From the NCBI GenBank assembly GCA_963972195.1, contig CAXATH010000006.1, positions 140,692-204,691 of the forward strand: a DNA stretch of 64,000 nt. The letters run 5' to 3'. This document shows, piece after piece, positions 41,070 to 50,457 of this stretch. This DNA comes from Litorimonas sp963972195. Lineage in GTDB: Bacteria > Pseudomonadota > Alphaproteobacteria > Caulobacterales > Maricaulaceae. The notes under the pieces were generated by a model. The model did no database searches. It was not told the origin of the DNA and was given only the letters and a program-made list of their open reading frames with translations. Each line of letters starts with the position of its first letter. The stretch's first letter is position 1. A program made the position numbers and the translations under genes.

Positions 41070-42499
41070 TCCTCGCTAAAGCTAAAGAGCGACATGCCTC
41101 TGGCGCGCTCATCGAAATTAAGCGTTTTATTGAGCGGAGCATGGGCGCGTTGGCGGCAATGCGGGCGTTCACAGAGATAGCAATTAATTCCAATCGGCGT
41201 CGGCTTGGGCGTTTCCAGATTATATTTCTGCGCGTAAACAAGTCTGGGCGCATAGGCGATATCGCACCCTAAACCAATGGCAAGCTTCTGCGCGGGTTCA
41301 TCGAAACTTCCATCTGATCGGCTGACCATTTTTGCGACAGAGAAATAAGTTGTCTCGTCAGGGAGCTGTATCATTTGCGTCAGCGTTTTCCCCGGCGTCT
41401 GAAAACATTCATGTATATTCCAGAGCGGGCAGGCCCCGCCAAATTGACTGAAATGAAACCGTCCCGCCGAAAATCGCTTGGACACATTTCCGGCCACATC
41501 TATCCGCACAAAGAAAAAAGGAATGCCGCGCGCGTCCGGTTTTTGAAGAGTCGTCAATCTGTGAGCAGTCTGCTCGAAACTCGTCCCGAAACGATGAGAG
41601 AGCAAATCCACATCATAGCGGGTATTCTCAGCCTCCTTCAAAAAACGCGCATAGGGCATGATCGTCGCGGCCGCGAAATAATTGGCCAAGGATGTCCGCA
41701 TCAGACCTTCAGCCTCGCGGCCGCCCAGAGACGCTGTTTTGATGATATCATCTATTAAGTCTCTTTGCTCCAACATGCCAATTTGAAAGGCGAGCTGGAA
41801 ACGTCGTCCGGACTGTCGCAAAAGTTCAGATAGATTTATCCGTTTGGAATGACGGTCAAAATAGCGCAGCATTTTCGGCATAATATCCACCGGTACGATA
41901 CGAACCGAGAGGTCATGTTTTTCCTTTAATCTGTCTGTGAGTGCTGCATGGGGCTCGCGTTTGGTGAGTCCCAGTTCTTGCGATAATCCTTCCGCCGCCT
42001 CATCAAGTCGTGGAAAGTAATTTCGCTGTTCATGTATGAATCTGCGCACCGCCTCGACGGCTTCGCCCGATTGTTCGAGCAGTTCAACCTTGTCCCTATC
42101 CATACTCAAATTGGCGGCGCGGCGCGTCGAGTCCCGATGCTTTCCGTAAAGTTTTAGAAAAGCTTTGGCAGCGGATGGGCTTACATTGACTAAATCCTCG
42201 GCCTCGTTTTTCGAAATGCTGTCCCCTTTAAAGAGCGGGTCCCGCATGACCTCATAAATTTCGGCCACCAGATGCGCGTCCCCTGCCCCGGTGAATCCGG
42301 CAATGTCGAAATCGTAGATTTCCGCCATTTTCAACAGGACTTTTGCCGAAAGCGCCCGTTGATTGCGTTCCATCAGGTTCAGGTAAGACGTTGAAATACC
42401 AAGATCTTCGGCCATGCGCGTTTGGGTCAGGCCCAAGGTTTGGCGGAAGCGGCGAAGCCGCGGTCCGACCATTAATTTTTCGTCTTTTTTGACTGTCAT
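41066..42499 (-). CDS. ScfR/RamB-type regulator of short-chain acyl metabolism (XRE + DUF2083)
   Basis: 477 residues. An N-terminal XRE helix-turn-helix (RRFRQTLGLTQTRMAEDLGISTSYLNLMERN, cited here as residues about 15-45) is followed by an IrrE/ImmA-like central region and a C-terminal DUF2083 domain ending with a Cys cluster CYLCERPHCRQRA. This is the layout of RamB, PccR and ScfR, which respond to acetyl-, propionyl- or butyryl-CoA pools and control glyoxylate or methylcitrate genes. It is divergent from aceB and aceA, its obvious targets, and the 152-bp gap contains repeated TTTACAA-like boxes. The Cys cluster could bind a metal. Convergent with yciI. Confidence 0.9.
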   Translation of the reverse strand: MTVKKDEKLMVGPRLRRFRQTLGLTQTRMAEDLGISTSYLNLMERNQRALSAKVLLKMAEIYDFDIAGFTGAGDAHLVAEIYEVMRDPLFKGDSISKNEAEDLVNVSPSAAKAFLKLYGKHRDSTRRAANLSMDRDKVELLEQSGEAVEAVRRFIHEQRNYFPRLDEAAEGLSQELGLTKREPHAALTDRLKEKHDLSVRIVPVDIMPKMLRYFDRHSKRINLSELLRQSGRRFQLAFQIGMLEQRDLIDDIIKTASLGGREAEGLMRTSLANYFAAATIMPYARFLKEAENTRYDVDLLSHRFGTSFEQTAHRLTTLQKPDARGIPFFFVRIDVAGNVSKRFSAGRFHFSQFGGACPLWNIHECFQTPGKTLTQMIQLPDETTYFSVAKMVSRSDGSFDEPAQKLAIGLGCDIAYAPRLVYAQKYNLETPKPTPIGINCYLCERPHCRQRAHAPLNKTLNFDERARGMSLFSFSED

Positions 42500-42512
42500 C
42501 GCGTCACCCAGT

Positions 42513-42612
42513 TTTTACAACTTTTACAGATATAACATCTGTGTATTTACAATCATTACAAAAATACCTGTAATTTACAAAGACTTATAGACTCTCCTCC
42601 CATTTTGTAAAT
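42513..42612. promoter_or_regulatory. Array of TTTACAA-like boxes between the regulator gene and aceB
   Basis: Within 100 bp there are TTTTACAA (42513-42520), TTTTACAG (42522-42529), TTTACAA (42546-42552), ATTACAAAA (42555-42563), the palindrome TGTAATTTACA (42569-42579) and TTTTGTAAAT (42603-42612). They resemble the short TTTGCAA-type sites of RamB/PccR-class regulators. The region spans both promoters and is probably where the adjacent regulator acts. Confidence 0.6.
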
Positions 42613-42651
42613 ATCGTGTGACCAACAACTCAGACAAAGGAGACCGTCATC

Positions 42652-44286
42652 ATGAACGCCCCTGCTAAAAATACCGACCAACCCATTCCCCGCCACAGGG
42701 TCTTGGCAAAAGTCTCTGCCGAGGCCGGCGATAGCTATTCAGAGATTCTGACGCCGGACGCTCTGTTATTCCTTGCGGATCTGGAGCGCCGGTTTGGTCC
42801 ACAACGCAAAATCCTTCTGCAAAACCGTCAGCTTCAACAAGAGCGCTATGACGACGGCGAAATGCCGACGCAGCCGCTCGAGACAAAGCATATGCGCAAC
42901 TCTGCTTGGGAAGTCGCGCCTTGCCCGCCTGCCCTTCAGGATCGCCGTGTTGAGATTACAGGCCCTGTAGACCGTAAAATGATGATCAACGCTCTGAACT
43001 CCGGCGCAAAGATGTTCATGGCGGATTTCGAAGATGCGAGCTCGCCGACCTTTGACAATATGATGTCAGGCCAGATGAACATGCGCGATTATGCCCGAGG
43101 GGACTTGTCTCTGAAGACCGACAAGAAATCTTACACACTCGGCGAAGAGACGGCGACCATGCTCGTTCGTCCGCGTGGTTGGCACTTGGAAGAAAAGCAT
43201 ATCACGGTCGATGGCAATCCGATGAGCGCGAGCCTATGCGATTTCGGCCTGCACTTTTTCCACAACGGCAAATTACTGGCTGAACAGGAAAAAGGTCCGT
43301 TCTACTACTTGCCAAAAATGGAAAGCTATCAGGAGGCCCGCCTCTGGAATGATGTCTTCAATTTCTCGCAAGCGGTTCTGGACATTCCGAACGGTACCAT
43401 CAAAGCGACTGTTCTGATCGAAACGCTTCCCGCGGCCTTCCAGATGGAAGAGATCCTCTATGTTCTGCGTAACCATATCACGGGTCTGAATTGCGGACGT
43501 TGGGATTATATCTTCTCTTACATCAAGACCTTGCGAAACCATTCGCAATTCGTTTTGCCTGACCGGGCGCAAGTCGGAATGGACAGGGCCTTTTTGTCCG
43601 CCTACGCCACGCGCCTCGTCGAAGTTTGTCATAAGCGCCGCGCCCACGCCATGGGCGGCATGGCCGCGCAGATTCCGGTTAAGAATAATCCGGAGGCCAA
43701 TGAAGCGGCGTTCGAGAAAGTCCGTAAGGACAAAAAGCACGAAGCCAGTATCGGTCATGACGGCACTTGGGTCGCGCATCCGGATCTCGTCCCTGTCGCT
43801 ATGGATATCTTTAACGAGATTATGCCCGGCAAGCATCAGATCCATAAGAAGCGCCAGTCAGCCCGCGTCACCGACGAAGCAATGATCGCCCCGCATACCG
43901 GGAAAATCACCGAAGCCGGCGTTCGCACAAATATTGAAGTTGGCATCCGCTACATTGCGGCCTGGCTTTGCGGCCGAGGCGCTGTGCCCATCCACAACCT
44001 GATGGAAGATGCGGCGACAGCTGAAATCTCCCGCGCTCAGATTTGGCAGTGGCTCCGCCACGGTGCCAGCGTCGAAATGGAAGGCGGCTTTCGTGAAACA
44101 CTGAGCAAGCGTCTCTATGACCGTCTGTTCGCAGAAGAGGTCTCGGCTCTGAAAAACGAACTCGGCGAAGCTGATTTTGACAAAGGCCGTTTCCCTGAAG
44201 CTGCGGAGCTATTCAACACAACCGCTTCCGGCAACGACCTGCCCGAATTCCTCACAATCCCCGCTTACGAAATATTGGAGAAATAA
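42652..44286 (+). CDS. aceB: Malate synthase A
   Basis: Condenses glyoxylate with acetyl-CoA to malate in the glyoxylate shunt. 544 residues, the A-isoform length. The family signature lies in LNCGRWDYIFSYIKTLRN; other conserved parts are FMADFEDASSPTFDN, KATVLIETLPAAFQMEEILY (catalytic acid region) and the C-terminal GRGAVPIHNLMEDAATAEIS. AAAGGAG precedes the ATG by nine bases. First gene of the pair aceB-aceA, 2 bp before aceA; divergent from the ScfR/RamB-type regulator. Needed for growth on acetate or fatty acids. Confidence 0.98.
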   Translation: MNAPAKNTDQPIPRHRVLAKVSAEAGDSYSEILTPDALLFLADLERRFGPQRKILLQNRQLQQERYDDGEMPTQPLETKHMRNSAWEVAPCPPALQDRRVEITGPVDRKMMINALNSGAKMFMADFEDASSPTFDNMMSGQMNMRDYARGDLSLKTDKKSYTLGEETATMLVRPRGWHLEEKHITVDGNPMSASLCDFGLHFFHNGKLLAEQEKGPFYYLPKMESYQEARLWNDVFNFSQAVLDIPNGTIKATVLIETLPAAFQMEEILYVLRNHITGLNCGRWDYIFSYIKTLRNHSQFVLPDRAQVGMDRAFLSAYATRLVEVCHKRRAHAMGGMAAQIPVKNNPEANEAAFEKVRKDKKHEASIGHDGTWVAHPDLVPVAMDIFNEIMPGKHQIHKKRQSARVTDEAMIAPHTGKITEAGVRTNIEVGIRYIAAWLCGRGAVPIHNLMEDAATAEISRAQIWQWLRHGASVEMEGGFRETLSKRLYDRLFAEEVSALKNELGEADFDKGRFPEAAELFNTTASGNDLPEFLTIPAYEILEK

Positions 44287-44288
44287 AT

Positions 44289-45878
44289 ATGACCTATTCA
44301 CGAACACTTGCAAATTTGCAGACGCGTTACCCTAACGGCGTTCCGGGCGGCATTTCCGTCGAGGATTTGGCCCAGTTGAAAACCCAGAACACGTTTGAAA
44401 CTCATCTGGATATCGCCAAAGCCATGGCCAAGGTTATGCGCGCTGATATGGCCGCTTATGACAATGACAGCTCAGCCTTCACCCAATCCCTCGGATGTTG
44501 GTCCGGCTTCCACGCTCAGCAAATGCTGCGCGCGATAAAGCGCCAGAAAGGCACGCTGGACAAAGCCTATGTCTATCTGTCCGGATGGATGGTTGCGGGC
44601 ATGCGTAACCGCTTCGGTCATTTACCCGATCAGTCCATGCATGAGAAAACGGCTGTTGTTGACCTCATTCAGGAAATTTACACCAGCCTGCGCCAAGCCG
44701 ACGAAGTGGATCTGAACGATCTCTTTGCCGAGCTTAAGACGACAGACAATCGCGAGGCGGTTTTAGCAAAAATCGACGGGTTCGAAACCTATGTTCGCCC
44801 TATCATCGCCGATATCGATGCGGGCTTCGGGAATGTTCACGCAACATATCTTCTCGCCAAGGAAATGATCAAAGCCGGTGCGTGCTGCATCCAGATCGAA
44901 AACCAGGTCTCCGACGCCAAACAATGCGGTCATCAGGACGGTAAAGTCACCGTGCCGCGCGAAGACTTCGTTGAAAAACTCCGCGCCGTTCGCATGGCGT
45001 TTGAAGAACTCGGCGTTGAAGACGGCGTTATTGTGGCGCGGACCGACTCGCTTGGCGCCGGCCTGACACAGAAAATCCCTGTTAGCCGCGAAGCCGGGGA
45101 CGAGGCAGCCGAGTATACGAAATGGCTTGAAGCCGAGCCTGTGTCTGATCTGCATCAACTTAAGGACGGCGAGATGGCCATTCAGCTCGACGGCAAGCTC
45201 GTCAAGCCTGTGCGCCTGCCCAACGGTCTTTACAAATTCCGGGAAGACACGGGTGAAGACCGCGTGGTTGAAGACTGTATTTCAAGCCTGAATGACGGCG
45301 GCGCCGATCTCCTCTGGATCGAAACCGCGACACCGAATGTGGGCCAGATCGCGAATATGGTCCGCCGTATTCGCGAGAAGGCGCCCCACGCCAAGCTCAC
45401 CTATAATAACAGCCCGTCCTTCAACTGGACGCTAAATCTTCGCAAACAAGTCCGGGAAGACTGGATTGCCGAAGGCAAGGCGAAAGCGGATGAGTATCCG
45501 GATAATAACCAGCTCATGTCAGCGTCTTATGACCAAGACCCGCTGGGACTGGAAGCGGATCGCCGCCTTCAGAATTTCCAGACGGATATTGCCCGCGAAG
45601 CTGGCGTTTTCCACAATTTGATCACCCTGCCGACCTTCCACGGCACAGCCAAGGTGATGAATGATTTGTCCGAAGGATATTTCGGAGAGCAGAAAATGCT
45701 CGCTTACGTCAAAGAGATTCAACGCGAAGAAATTCGCCGCAATGTCTCTGCCGTGAAACATCAACATGAAGTCGGCTCCAACCTCGGCGATGACTTCAAA
45801 GAGATGACCGGCGGTGACCGGGCCTTAAAAGCGGGCGGAGCGCACAATACGATGAACCAATTCGAAAGCGCTGCGTAG
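44289..45878 (+). CDS. aceA: Isocitrate lyase (Pseudomonas-type, 529 aa)
   Basis: Splits isocitrate into succinate and glyoxylate. 529 residues, the long bacterial form like Pseudomonas AceA rather than the 434-residue enterobacterial type. The catalytic loop reads SDAKQCGHQDGKVTVP with nucleophile C213 (K-Q-C-G-H in place of K-K-C-G-H, as in the long type). The metal/substrate residues appear in IIADIDAGFGN and LTYNNSPSFNW. It begins 2 bp after aceB. A weak inverted repeat (GAGAG/CTCTC) 14-50 bp after the stop may terminate the operon before the convergent holC. Confidence 0.98.
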   Translation: MTYSRTLANLQTRYPNGVPGGISVEDLAQLKTQNTFETHLDIAKAMAKVMRADMAAYDNDSSAFTQSLGCWSGFHAQQMLRAIKRQKGTLDKAYVYLSGWMVAGMRNRFGHLPDQSMHEKTAVVDLIQEIYTSLRQADEVDLNDLFAELKTTDNREAVLAKIDGFETYVRPIIADIDAGFGNVHATYLLAKEMIKAGACCIQIENQVSDAKQCGHQDGKVTVPREDFVEKLRAVRMAFEELGVEDGVIVARTDSLGAGLTQKIPVSREAGDEAAEYTKWLEAEPVSDLHQLKDGEMAIQLDGKLVKPVRLPNGLYKFREDTGEDRVVEDCISSLNDGGADLLWIETATPNVGQIANMVRRIREKAPHAKLTYNNSPSFNWTLNLRKQVREDWIAEGKAKADEYPDNNQLMSASYDQDPLGLEADRRLQNFQTDIAREAGVFHNLITLPTFHGTAKVMNDLSEGYFGEQKMLAYVKEIQREEIRRNVSAVKHQHEVGSNLGDDFKEMTGGDRALKAGGAHNTMNQFESAA

Positions 45879-45952
45879 TCACTCAGGAGAGTCTGCGAAA
45901 CTTCCTCCCTTCGTGGGCTCTCTTATATTTCAGTTCAAAAATTGGAGAAGGT

Positions 45953-46408
45953 CTAGGCCTTCTTCTCCCAACGCCCCCGAGAGTTTTGTTGAAAATAAGA
46001 GAGTTCGGCCCCGGCGGCCTTCAAGGCTTTCCAACGACCACGCTCCCGCGTCACTTCACCCTCGGACCGACCATTTATCATGACCATGGCGCGCTGAACG
46101 CCTTCCATCTCTGATATCTCTGCCCCTCCAATCAAAAAAACCGCGTCAAAGCCTTTGGCGCTTTCGGTTTCTGCGCTGAGGAGAATGGGTTGCCAGTCCG
46201 CCATCGGCTCGTCCTCGCGGCCATGAGGCAAAAAGCTTTCATCCCGAAATGTCCAGAGAAGGTCGTCCATCTCGGCCAGCATATTTTCGGGTAATTTTAC
46301 AAGCGCCCGCCAGCCTTTGGCGAGCGTCTTTTCAAGCAATTCCGGCAGCACATTTTCAATTGTGCTGCCTTCAAGGTGGTAAAACCAATGGGTTGGAACG
46401 CCGCCCAT
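45953..46408 (-). CDS. holC: DNA polymerase III chi subunit HolC
   Basis: 151-residue clamp-loader accessory protein that links the polymerase III holoenzyme to single-strand-binding protein. Family features are the N-terminal WFYHLEGSTIENVLPELLEKT, the central LLWTFRDESFLPHG (the FLPHG core is nearly invariant) and PILLSAE followed by VFLIGGAEI. Normal length. Its ATG overlaps the pepA stop codon by one base (TAATG), as in many proteobacteria where pepA-holC are paired. Confidence 0.93.
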   Translation of the reverse strand: MGGVPTHWFYHLEGSTIENVLPELLEKTLAKGWRALVKLPENMLAEMDDLLWTFRDESFLPHGREDEPMADWQPILLSAETESAKGFDAVFLIGGAEISEMEGVQRAMVMINGRSEGEVTRERGRWKALKAAGAELSYFQQNSRGRWEKKA

Positions 46409-47883
46409 TAGCCTTCGTAATTATCCGCAACCCAGCGGTTCATAAGCCGCGCGCCAAAACCGGTACCGAACGTGGTCTCGCGTGGATCATTGCGGGTGTT
46501 CTTCATACCCATTCCGGCGATGTCCAAATGCGCCCAAGGCGTATCTTTGCCGACAAAGCGTTGCAGGAACTGAGCCGCCGTAATGGATCCGGCTGTCGGG
46601 CCGCCGATATTTTTCATATCCGCAAAGGGGCTATCGAGTAGCTTGTCATACTCTTTGGCTAATGGAAGGCGCCAGGTCTTCTCTGTGGTGGTCTCCGACG
46701 CCGTCATGATTTGTTTGGCGAGCTTGTCATTATTGGAAAACAGTCCGGCATGTTCATGGCCGAGCGAGGTAATGATCGCGCCGGTCAATGTGGCCAGATC
46801 AATCATCGCAACAGGTTTGATATTTGTTACCGTGTAATGCAGGACGTCGCAGAGAACCAGGCGGCCTTCCGCGTCGGTGTTTTGAACATCAATTGTTTGT
46901 CCTGACATAGAAGTCACGATATCGCCGGGATTCTGCGCTTTACCGTCCGGCATATTTTCAACCAAGCCGACCAGGCCGACCACATTGGCTTTGGCTTTGC
47001 GTTTCGCCAGACCAATCATAGCGCCGACGACAGCGGCCGAGCCGCCCATATCGCCTTTCATGTCCCACATATTATTACCGGCCTTCAAAGAAATGCCGCC
47101 AGAGTCAAAGGTGACTCCTTTACCAATCAGGGCAGCCGGCTTTTCGCCTTCCTTGCCGCCTTCCCAATGCATAATGGCAAATTGCGATTCCCGTTCAGAT
47201 CCGACACCGACGCCGAGAAAGGCATTCATGCCGAGATCTTTCATTTCTTTCTCGCCTAGAATTTCAACTCTCAAGCCAAGGCTTTCAAGCTCTTTGATCT
47301 TCGCGGCATAGGCTTTCGGAAATAAAACATTTGAAGGCGTGTTGACCAAGTCGCGGGCATAGAGCTGACCATCGCAAACCGGGCCGTGATAATTTTCATA
47401 GGATTCTCTGGCCGCGGATTCGTCATCAGCAGCAATATTCAAAGTTTCTATCTGTTTGGTTTTCGTCAAGGTCGCCTTGGTCTTGTGCGCGTCAAAGCGG
47501 TAAGCGGCGAGACGCGCGCCAACAGCTGCCCGGGCTGCATCATCGGCGCTTGCCTCTGAACTCATATGCACAGTCAGAGTTGTTTCTCCCGCCGGCAAAA
47601 GGCGTTTGACCGCCTTCGCTGTAAGGAGTTCATAATCCGGTTTTTCGTCGTCGCCCGTCCCCACGACGATAACGCGCACGGCTTTGTCGCCGCTCATGAC
47701 GAAGGTCTCGAAGATTTTTCCTGATTCGGCTTTGAATTCAGCGGCCTTTATGGCGGCGTCAAAATTTTTCGGGGCTGTGTCCCGGTAAGCTTTTCCGGCC
47801 CCCTCCATCTCTAGATCTTTATTGGCAAATACTATCGCAGTGCCGGATGATACGGGTTTGTTGGCGGTAAAGCTGACTTTCAC
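46408..47883 (-). CDS. pepA: Leucyl (cytosol) aminopeptidase PepA
   Basis: M17 family aminopeptidase, about 491 residues, hexameric, two metal ions per active site; in some bacteria it also binds DNA. The signature NTDAEGRLVLCDVLHY is intact, as are IGKGVTFDSGGISLKAG, WDMKGDMGGSAAV and the late PTAGSITAAQFLQRFV. A TTG at 47910 is possible, but the GTG at 47883 has a perfect AGGAG six bases upstream and gives the usual MKVSFTA start, so it is chosen. Followed by holC (1-bp overlap); divergent from lptF (154 bp from this start). Confidence 0.96.
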   Translation of the reverse strand: MKVSFTANKPVSSGTAIVFANKDLEMEGAGKAYRDTAPKNFDAAIKAAEFKAESGKIFETFVMSGDKAVRVIVVGTGDDEKPDYELLTAKAVKRLLPAGETTLTVHMSSEASADDAARAAVGARLAAYRFDAHKTKATLTKTKQIETLNIAADDESAARESYENYHGPVCDGQLYARDLVNTPSNVLFPKAYAAKIKELESLGLRVEILGEKEMKDLGMNAFLGVGVGSERESQFAIMHWEGGKEGEKPAALIGKGVTFDSGGISLKAGNNMWDMKGDMGGSAAVVGAMIGLAKRKAKANVVGLVGLVENMPDGKAQNPGDIVTSMSGQTIDVQNTDAEGRLVLCDVLHYTVTNIKPVAMIDLATLTGAIITSLGHEHAGLFSNNDKLAKQIMTASETTTEKTWRLPLAKEYDKLLDSPFADMKNIGGPTAGSITAAQFLQRFVGKDTPWAHLDIAGMGMKNTRNDPRETTFGTGFGARLMNRWVADNYEG

Positions 47884-48037
47884 GGAAACTCCTCTGACGT
47901 TTATCGTCAAAATGTATTACGGATTATATAGTTGTTGAACGCTAGTAACTTACGCCTCATCAGATTAGAAGGGCAAAGCGGTGCAAATATCATATCTGTA
48001 CCTCAATTAACGTATAAGTCTAACGACAAGAGTAAGA

Positions 48038-49195
48038 ATGACGCTGCTGCAACGCTATTTCTGGACGCAGGCCCTTTGGCCATTATTACTGTCCCTGGCG
48101 GCGCTCGCGGGCTTGGCTTTGCTTACACAGAGCCTTCAAACATTGGATCTCGTCGTTGAAAACCGACAATCCGCCCTGACCTTTCTCAAGATAACATTCT
48201 TGGCGCTCCCGCAGCTTATTTCAATTATCATGCCGCTTTCCGTGTTTATGGCGGCGCTTTATGCCCTAAACCGATTAAATTCCGACTCGGAACTTATCGT
48301 CGCCAAAGCCTCCGGTTTTTCGCCTTGGCAGATTGCCTCTCCGGTTGTCCGGCTCGGTGCTTATGCGCTGATTGCCCATTTGATCATTAATCTGGTTGTC
48401 CAGCCGCTGTCTTTTCGACAGATGCGCGCGGAAATACTAAAAGTCCGGACCGATATCGCCTCGCAAATGGTGCAGGCCGGCGACTTCGTGACCCCCTCGC
48501 CGGGCCTGACAGTCTACGCCCGTGAAATCGGGGTCGATAGTTCTTTGAAAGACGTCATGATCCATGACGCCCGCGAACCGGACAACATTACAACCCACAC
48601 CGCCAAATCCGGCGAAGTTCAAAGAAATGTCTCTCAAGTCGTCCTGACCCTGAAAGACGGCAGCGTTCAGCAAAAGCTTGAAGACGGGTCTCTGGATGTC
48701 ATTGAATTTGAGGATTATGTCATCGACCTATCTGACGTGATGGCAATGGATAATGTCCTCCGGCTGAAAACATCTGACCGTTTTCTTCATGAGCTATTAC
48801 GCCCTGATCCGCGCGAATTTGCGAACCGAAAATTCAAACGCGAGCTGGCCGCCGAAGGACATGCGCGGCTCTCTGCCCCCCTCTACAATATTGCACTTGT
48901 ATTGCTCGCCCTGTGTTTCATGGTTAGAGGCGAACATCTGCGCCTTGGCTATGGTCGCCGTATCGCAATCTGTGCATTTCTGGGGTTCGTCATCCGCCTT
49001 TCGGGATTCGGTGTGGCGTCGGCCGCTGAATCAGACCGAATACTGAATATCGTTCAATATGTTCTGCCTATTCTGGTTACGGCCTATTGCACTTATTACC
49101 TTCTAAGGCGCAAACGTGTTCGCTCATTTGGGCGAGCTCGACGCGCGCGTGAATATGCCCGAAGCGCCGAAGAGCATGAGGCGGTGATTTCATGA
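48038..49195 (+). CDS. lptF: LPS export ABC transporter permease LptF
   Basis: 385-residue YjgP/YjgQ-family permease of the LptB2FG machine that extracts lipopolysaccharide from the inner membrane. TM helices lie at the N-terminus (about 10-30, 55-80, 100-120) and C-terminus (about 285-345), with a periplasmic beta-jellyroll between (about 130-270). The MPLSVFMAALYALNRLNSDSELIVAKASGF segment (cited from 64 to 93) is typical. It overlaps lptG by 4 bp. First-gene position supports F rather than G. Confidence 0.94.
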   Translation: MTLLQRYFWTQALWPLLLSLAALAGLALLTQSLQTLDLVVENRQSALTFLKITFLALPQLISIIMPLSVFMAALYALNRLNSDSELIVAKASGFSPWQIASPVVRLGAYALIAHLIINLVVQPLSFRQMRAEILKVRTDIASQMVQAGDFVTPSPGLTVYAREIGVDSSLKDVMIHDAREPDNITTHTAKSGEVQRNVSQVVLTLKDGSVQQKLEDGSLDVIEFEDYVIDLSDVMAMDNVLRLKTSDRFLHELLRPDPREFANRKFKRELAAEGHARLSAPLYNIALVLLALCFMVRGEHLRLGYGRRIAICAFLGFVIRLSGFGVASAAESDRILNIVQYVLPILVTAYCTYYLLRRKRVRSFGRARRAREYARSAEEHEAVIS

Positions 49196-50298
49196 AAGCC
49201 CTGCTCACCCGCGCCACATTAAACCGATATATCGCGACCAGGGTTATCCGGTCCCTGACCATTGCCTTTCTGATTGTCACAGGCATCATTATGCTCGTCG
49301 ATTTCGTCGAAGGCAGCCGTAATATTGGCAGCGATACGGATATATCTTCATTCCAACTTGCCTATTTAACTCTACTCAAAGCACCGAAACTTATCGAACA
49401 AACCATTCCGTTTGTCGTTTTGTTTGGCGTTATGGGGGCACTTTACGGACTAAACCGACGCAGCGAATTAATCGTTATGCGGGCTTCCGGTGTCTCCGCT
49501 TGGCGGTTTCTCCTTCCGGTGATTTCGGTCACAGCGCTTCTGGGACTTATCTGGTCGCTTCTTTTCAATCCACTCGCGTCGAACATGATGAGCCAATACG
49601 ATCTACTAAGCGACAGTTATGGAGGTCAGTCTTCGTCAGAAGGAAAAACCGTATGGCTGCGCGAAGGCAATGAATCCATGCAAACTGTAATTCGGGCTGA
49701 CAAGGTTGAGCCCGAGTCTAAAACCCTGACCAACCCAAGTTTTTATCAACTCTCCCTCGATGAGACTGGACGCACCGTCTTTAGCCGCAGATTTGACGCG
49801 CAGGAGGCTCGTTTAGTAACACAAGGCTATTGGCAATTATCAAATGTCACAGAAAACGCGCCCGGTGAAATCACGCAATCCCAAGACACGATCTCCTTAC
49901 CCACCGAGATCACGGCCGACCAGCTCAACGAGATAGGCGAAAACAAAGTGGCGCCGCCTTTCTGGTCATTACCGTCGGCAATCAAAAAAAATGAACAGGC
50001 GGGATTTTCGGCTCTCGCCTTTCGGATGCAGTTTAATAAATTGCTGGCCATGCCTATCATGCTGATTGCTATGACTTTTATTGCGGCGGGTGTATCTTTA
50101 CACTTAACGCGTGAGGGCGGCACGCTTCGCCTTCTCATTACGGGCGCGGCTCTGGGGTTTGGGGTCTACTTCGCAGACTCAATGGTAAGCGCTTTTGGAG
50201 AAGTCGCGCTGATTCCGGTCGTCCTGGCCGCGTGGTCCGTTCCTCTCTTTGTTTTGCTGGCGGGGATTAGCTATCTGTCCAAAATCGAGGACGGTTAG
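49192..50298 (+). CDS. lptG: LPS export ABC transporter permease LptG
   Basis: 368-residue partner of LptF with the same architecture: N-terminal TM helices, VVLFGVMGALYGLNRRSELIVMRASGVS in the coupling region (about 84-111), a jellyroll domain and four C-terminal TM helices. It forms the heterodimeric membrane part of LptB2FG. It overlaps lptF by 4 bp. In most alphaproteobacteria lptD follows directly; here only 159 bp separate it from surA, so lptD must be elsewhere. Confidence 0.94.
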   Translation: MKALLTRATLNRYIATRVIRSLTIAFLIVTGIIMLVDFVEGSRNIGSDTDISSFQLAYLTLLKAPKLIEQTIPFVVLFGVMGALYGLNRRSELIVMRASGVSAWRFLLPVISVTALLGLIWSLLFNPLASNMMSQYDLLSDSYGGQSSSEGKTVWLREGNESMQTVIRADKVEPESKTLTNPSFYQLSLDETGRTVFSRRFDAQEARLVTQGYWQLSNVTENAPGEITQSQDTISLPTEITADQLNEIGENKVAPPFWSLPSAIKKNEQAGFSALAFRMQFNKLLAMPIMLIAMTFIAAGVSLHLTREGGTLRLLITGAALGFGVYFADSMVSAFGEVALIPVVLAAWSVPLFVLLAGISYLSKIEDG

Positions 50299-50457
50299 TC
50301 AATCGACGGCGGCGCGGATTTTACATCTGCAATCTGACCGAAATTTAACACCTCGCCCCGTATTGGAGCGTTACACTTAATTTGCAAGAAAACAGCGTAA
50401 GAATTGCCTTTAAAGCTGAAAGTCGTATAAGCGCGAAAACTCAAGCTGGATAAATTT

